The notes beneath the pieces were generated by a model. The model was not told where the DNA came from, did not search any database, and worked only from the letters and a program-made list of their open reading frames with translations. Of a DNA stretch of 64,000 bases, positions 62,358 through 64,000 are shown piece after piece; the first letter of the stretch is position 1; each line of letters starts with the position of its first letter. Position numbers and translations under genes: made by a program. Location: contig DUQR01000045.1 of NCBI GenBank assembly GCA_012837715.1, forward strand, positions 115,317 through 179,316. The letters are read 5' to 3'. This DNA is from Bacillota bacterium (lineage in GTDB: Bacteria; Bacillota; UBA4882; UBA10575).

Positions 62358-63197
62358 TTATCCTTTAATTCCCGTCATTTTTATTCCTTCCACAAAGTAC
62401 TTTTGCGCCGACATGAGAAGAAAAATAACGGGAAGTAAAGCCACAAAGGATGCGGCCATCAAGGGCCCCCATAATGTCTCACCCGTCATATTACTAAAAG
62501 AAGCCAGGCCAAGCTGGATAGTATATTTCATCGGATCGTTAATGTAGATCAGTTGTCCAAGGAGATCATTCCATGTTCCTAAAAAGGCCCACAACCCGAT
62601 CGTGAGCAACGCCGGTTTGGTCAAAGGAAGGATCAATTTATAAAAGATCTGAAAATAATTGGCCCCATCCATCACCATCGATTCCTCCATCTCCACCGGC
62701 AGGGTCGAAAAATACATCCGCAGAAAAAAGATGAAGGAAGCCGCGCCAAAATAGGCTGGTAGAATTAGCGGCACATAACTGTCGGATAATCCTAAGTAGC
62801 TCCACATCATAAACGTGGGGATCATCGTTACCTCATAGGGCAGCATCATCGTCGCCAGCAAGATCAAGAAAAATAGATTTTTCCCTCTGAAATCAAAACG
62901 GGCAAAGCCGTAGGCGACCAAGGCTGAAATAAATACTTCACCTCCAATCTTCAAAACGGCAATATACACGGTGTTTAACATGTATTTGATGATGGGAATG
63001 ACCTGAAATGCTTTTTTGAAATTCTCCCCATAGAAAGAGGAAGGAAACCATTTGATCGGAACCGTAAAGATCTCAGTATCCGGTTTAAAGGCTGTACTGA
63101 TCATCCAGAAGAACGGTAAAAGCATCAGAACCGAGCCTACGAGATAAAAAAGATACAGCAGGCTCTTGCGAACGGTTTCACCTTTATCTCCTCTCAA
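62358..63197 (-). CDS. Carbohydrate ABC transporter permease, MalG type
   Basis: The roughly 279-residue permease has six membrane segments. The inner-membrane EAA loop reads EESMVMDGANYFQIFYKLILPL, which contacts the ATPase. The start PFFWMISTAFKPDTEIF is typical of MalG/UgpE-type sugar permeases. TTG 63197 is chosen because AGGAAGTGA lies 7 nt upstream; an in-frame ATG at 63221 lacks a site and overlaps the upstream permease. It pairs with the permease at 63205. No ATPase gene is seen here; one shared MsmK-type ATPase elsewhere would serve. Confidence 0.9.
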   Translation of the reverse strand: MRGDKGETVRKSLLYLFYLVGSVLMLLPFFWMISTAFKPDTEIFTVPIKWFPSSFYGENFKKAFQVIPIIKYMLNTVYIAVLKIGGEVFISALVAYGFARFDFRGKNLFFLILLATMMLPYEVTMIPTFMMWSYLGLSDSYVPLILPAYFGAASFIFFLRMYFSTLPVEMEESMVMDGANYFQIFYKLILPLTKPALLTIGLWAFLGTWNDLLGQLIYINDPMKYTIQLGLASFSNMTGETLWGPLMAASFVALLPVIFLLMSAQKYFVEGIKMTGIKG

Positions 63198-63204
63198 CCT
63201 AACT

Positions 63205-64000
63205 TCACTTCCTCTCCGCATAAACCCAGTATTTCTTGGTATAATTAACAATCAACGTTAAGCCCAGGATAATCACGAACAGGATCCAAGCCAAAGCTGT
63301 CGCGTACCCCATTTTGTAAAAGGAGAAAGCCTGTTGATATAGGTGGACCATATAAAAGACCCCTTCCTCACCGGCTCCCCCCAGGATATACGCATCGGTA
63401 AACTTCCGGAAGGCACTGATCATCCCCATGACCAAATTATAAAAGAGAATCGGTGTTAGCATAGGTAAGGTTATGTAGCGGATTTTTTGTAACCATCCGG
63501 CCCCGTCGATGGTGGCCCCTTCGTACAATTCCCGGGGTATATCCTTTAACGCCGCCAAATAGATGTATAGACCGCCGCTGGCGCCCCAGATCGCCATAAT
63601 CAGGTAGGAAGGCAAGACCCAGGCGGGATCATAAAGCCAGTCGGGGCCGGTTAAACCAAAGATCCGCAGAATGGAATTGAGCACCCCGTAAGTGGGATCC
63701 AAAATCCACTTAAAAACAATGGCCACCGCAACGCCGGACACAATCGAGGGCATATAAAAGATGGTCCGGAAAAGGCCGATTCCCTTATAGTCATTGTTCA
63801 CACTCAACGCGACCAGCAACGCTGTGATGATCGTTAAGGGAATCGCCAATACCGCGTAGCGGCCGGTGACCGTTAATGCTTTATAGAAGGTCGGGTCGGC
63901 AAAGATCATCCGGAAATTTTGGAAACCAACAAAAGACGCCTGCCCGATAATGGACCAGTCGGTCATCGCGATATATAAGGCGGCAATGATCGGAAAGACC
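63205..64000 (-). CDS. Carbohydrate ABC transporter permease, MalF type, partial
   Basis: The frame is open to the right edge of the window and continues upstream of the first ATG (63966) with VFPIIAALYIAMTDW, the usual first membrane segment of MalF/UgpA permeases, so the 5' end is outside. Several more segments follow, and the EAA loop reads ELYEGATIDGAGWLQKIRYI. The protein ends NYTKKYWVYAERK. It pairs with the MalG-type permease. The binding protein gene is likely further upstream, off the window. Confidence 0.9.
   Translation of the reverse strand, partial: VFPIIAALYIAMTDWSIIGQASFVGFQNFRMIFADPTFYKALTVTGRYAVLAIPLTIITALLVALSVNNDYKGIGLFRTIFYMPSIVSGVAVAIVFKWILDPTYGVLNSILRIFGLTGPDWLYDPAWVLPSYLIMAIWGASGGLYIYLAALKDIPRELYEGATIDGAGWLQKIRYITLPMLTPILFYNLVMGMISAFRKFTDAYILGGAGEEGVFYMVHLYQQAFSFYKMGYATALAWILFVIILGLTLIVNYTKKYWVYAERK

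Noticed and set aside
1..64000. CRISPR arrays, tRNA/rRNA genes, insertion sequences and prophage
   Set aside because: No regularly spaced direct repeats, no tRNA T-arm with matching stems, and no transposase or phage genes were seen. XerD is the housekeeping type by context.

Overview
The window looks like chromosomal DNA from a spore-forming, low-to-mid GC Bacillota of the clostridial/Limnochordia type (Hydrogenispora-like is a reasonable guess, not a proven one). Reasons: spoIIM and a SpoIID-domain protein, a SAM-I riboswitch on metK, the nudix-spoIIM-xerD order, the rpmE-DUF1385-prmC-prfA cluster, short-form HisG with HisZ, pyruvate phosphate dikinase, and an fhs-folD pair. A small secreted protein that ends in an outer-membrane-type beta strand with terminal Phe, and a cluster of FlgT/LPP20/CsgG-like secreted proteins, suggest a diderm envelope. 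No rRNA, tRNA, CRISPR array, transposase or prophage was recognised.

Layout, left to right. 1-2.5 kb: start of a glutamine synthetase running off the left edge, and a divergent CDF metal exporter. 2.5-11.4 kb: a mostly minus-strand housekeeping block (HypB-like GTPase, prmC, prfA, DUF1385, rpmE, metK behind a SAM-I riboswitch, pfkA, accA, accD). 11.7-17.2 kb: a flippase-like membrane protein, rbgA, xerD, spoIIM, a nudix hydrolase, DUF3866. 17.5-26.7 kb: ppdK, folD, fhs, murI, an ABC-2 exporter pair, a zinc-ribbon peptide. 26.9-34.7 kb: a TPR-SpoIID fusion convergent with a four-gene minus-strand cluster of FlgT-like, LPP20-like and two CsgG/FlgO-like TPR proteins. 34.8-38.1 kb: Hsp20, a 32-residue YjcZ-like peptide, an acetyltransferase, a candidate outer-membrane protein, a DUF3267 protease. 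38.1-50.6 kb: rlmA, a HisJ-type PHP phosphatase, a second acetyltransferase, a PolX whose polymerase site looks dead, uxuA-uxuB for hexuronate use, an esterase, a LiaF-like protein and a chemoreceptor with a sigma-D-like promoter. 50.6-56.6 kb: a compact histidine operon (Z-G-D-B-A-F-IE) that lacks hisH and hisC. 57.0-64 kb: a frameshifted formamidase, a phosphomannomutase/phosphoglucomutase and a carbohydrate-uptake locus (secreted protein, lipoprotein, two ABC permeases) running off the right edge.

Metabolically the genes fit a saccharolytic anaerobe: ABC sugar import, uronate degradation, glycolysis (pfkA, ppdK) and one-carbon metabolism (fhs, folD). The least explained parts are the FlgT/LPP20/CsgG-TPR envelope cluster, a family of 70-120 bp intergenic repeats with inverted ends, and several enzymes with altered key residues. 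These include PolX D-to-R changes, a HypB-like protein without its nickel site, and PrmC with NAPY instead of NPPY.
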